64,000 bases of DNA from Meloidogyne chitwoodi (lineage: Eukaryota > Nematoda > Chromadorea > Rhabditida > Meloidogynidae), in contig JACZZP010000003.1 of NCBI GenBank assembly GCA_015183035.1, positions 1,116,001-1,180,000 on the forward strand. Direction: 5' to 3'. The position numbers and the translations under genes are program-made. Position 1 is the first letter of the stretch; the number at the start of each line of letters is the position of its first letter. Below are positions 62,858 to 64,000 of this stretch, one piece after another. Under the pieces are notes generated by a model. The model was not told the DNA's origin. It was given only the letters and a program-made list of their open reading frames with translations, and searched no databases.

Positions 62858-64000
62858 ATGTCCATTGATTTGGATATAGAAATGATTGTTCCGCTACAAA
62901 GTGAACCAAGAGTGCCTGTTTTTAAGGTTTTTCTTAATAAATTTTATATTCTTTTGTTTTAAGGATGTTTCCGTGATTGTCAACCATTTTGTGAAGAATG
63001 GTGTTTTAATTAAAAGAGTTGAAGCTCTCAAAAGAGAAGCAGCTGTATTCAATGGAACAGGAAATGAAATTTTGACTCGATATAAAACTGAATTTGACAT
63101 TTTAGATTTATGTTTTTTTAGAAAAATTTTTCAACTGTTTTAATCAATTTTCAGGCTTTTTTTATAACTTTTATTCCGAAAGCACCAGAGGACTATCTGT
63201 GCTTGATTGGAAGCGATCAAATTGATTTTTATTCACAAGATGCAAATTTTGTGATGTGTTGCCCTATTGCATTGCCTTTTAAGGTTATAATTTAAAGTCT
63301 TTTAATTTTTATTTACAGATTTGTCGTGCGCATCCATGCAATTTTGGTATTGTTCTTGAGAGAAGCTCATTTCCGGGGGAATATGGAAAGTATGCAAAAA
63401 TTTTTTTATAATGTTTTTGAAATTTTTGGATTATTAATTTCAGCCCGCCTGGCGCTGCACAACTTTTTTCTCTCACTCATCCTTATAACGAGATAATGCC
63501 GATTCTCTGTAAATTTAAAGGTAAAATTTTTAATTAGTCTTCCAGATGTGTAATACTTTTCAAATTTTATCATTAAAAGTAGTTTTTAGGTGACTCTGAT
63601 TGTCATTATACATTTCGATGCAAAAGAATAGCTGTTGTTTCTAAAGATATTGCCGCAAATTGGAGTTCTTCATTCTCTGGACCTATTGATTTTTTGATGT
63701 GTTATGATTTTGATGAGCGGAGAAATCATTTGTTTTTAATTCGCAAATGCACTAAAGATGAAAGGTTGGCAGCTAAAAATGATTTGGGTGTTTTGAATTC
63801 ATCTGCGCTTATGCATACGCCTAGCACTGTTAGATCATTTTATTCACCAAATTTTTTTAATCGACGATTTGCCGGTGTGTTTTTAAATATCTAACAATAA
63901 GAGTAGAAATTTACAACGATTTTAGAAAATCGACTTGCTACAATTGGCCTTTTAAACGCACAAAAGACTACGGATACTTATTTACATCAATCACCTTCTA
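62858..64000 (+). CDS. anaphase-promoting complex subunit 1, N-terminal part (runs off the window)
   Basis: APC1 is the scaffold of the APC/C ubiquitin ligase that drives mitotic exit. Exons: 62858-62926, 62964-63111, 63155-63283, 63319-63389, 63444-63520, 63590-63874, 63926-64000+. The order Leu-Cys-Leu-Ile, Ile-Ala-Leu-Pro-Phe, Phe-Gly-Ile-Val-Leu-Glu-Arg-Ser-Ser, Pro-Pro-Gly, Leu-Phe-Ser-Leu-Thr-His-Pro-Tyr-Asn-Glu-Ile-Met-Pro-Ile-Leu-Cys-Lys and later Cys-Tyr-Asp with Leu-Ile-Arg-Lys-Cys follows the N-terminal domain of animal APC1 as I remember it. The exon 2/3 junction does not join in phase with the best acceptor: exon 3 reads from Ala-Phe-Phe in phase 0, but exon 2 ends in phase 1. 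A different acceptor (after 63183) or a T-run error would fix it. The C. elegans orthologue is mat-2. Confidence 0.72.

Overview
This window looks like nuclear DNA of an extremely AT-rich nematode, most plausibly a root-knot nematode (Meloidogyne) or close relative. The evidence is: a complete vitellogenin gene, short AT-rich GT-AG introns (mostly 38-60 bp) whose exons join in phase, genes split into many small exons, and TTTCAG/TTTTAG/TTAAG acceptors. The genus is inference. No bacterial or viral genes were seen. All multi-exon models below were spliced by hand and checked only for reading-frame closure.

Layout. 33-2116: two tandem minus-strand genes for LAPTM4-like four-span membrane proteins. 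2653-4144: a secreted ten-cysteine protein and a small single-pass membrane protein. 4314-4667: a MITE. 5230-11768: a 14-exon vitellogenin (1983 aa), with a TATA box and sites matching C. elegans vitellogenin promoter elements upstream. 12952-15745: a complete DNA transposon with matching inverted ends, a perfect 6-bp target duplication and an intact eight-exon transposase-like gene (669 aa). 15890-22031: a 24-exon gene for an unrecognised 1224-aa protein, carrying a MITE in one intron. 23332-24600: a seven-exon scramblase/tubby-like gene. 27641-38102: a minus-strand gene for an unrecognised 567-aa protein with two 3.9-kb introns. 41833-43829: an intact pogo/Tigger-type element. 44-59 kb: a gene desert with a few small transposons. 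59126-60294: two adjacent hAT-like elements separated and flanked by three copies of the same 8-bp target. 60658-61497: a small 98-aa minus-strand gene. 62858-64000: the 5' part of a gene for APC/C subunit 1.

How it fits together. The host genes have unrelated roles: yolk provision, membrane proteins, cell-cycle control. What unifies the window is a dense load of DNA transposons. Two autonomous-looking elements keep open reading frames, and at least nine small non-autonomous elements are present, many with clean target duplications. Several sit in introns or promoter regions of otherwise intact genes.
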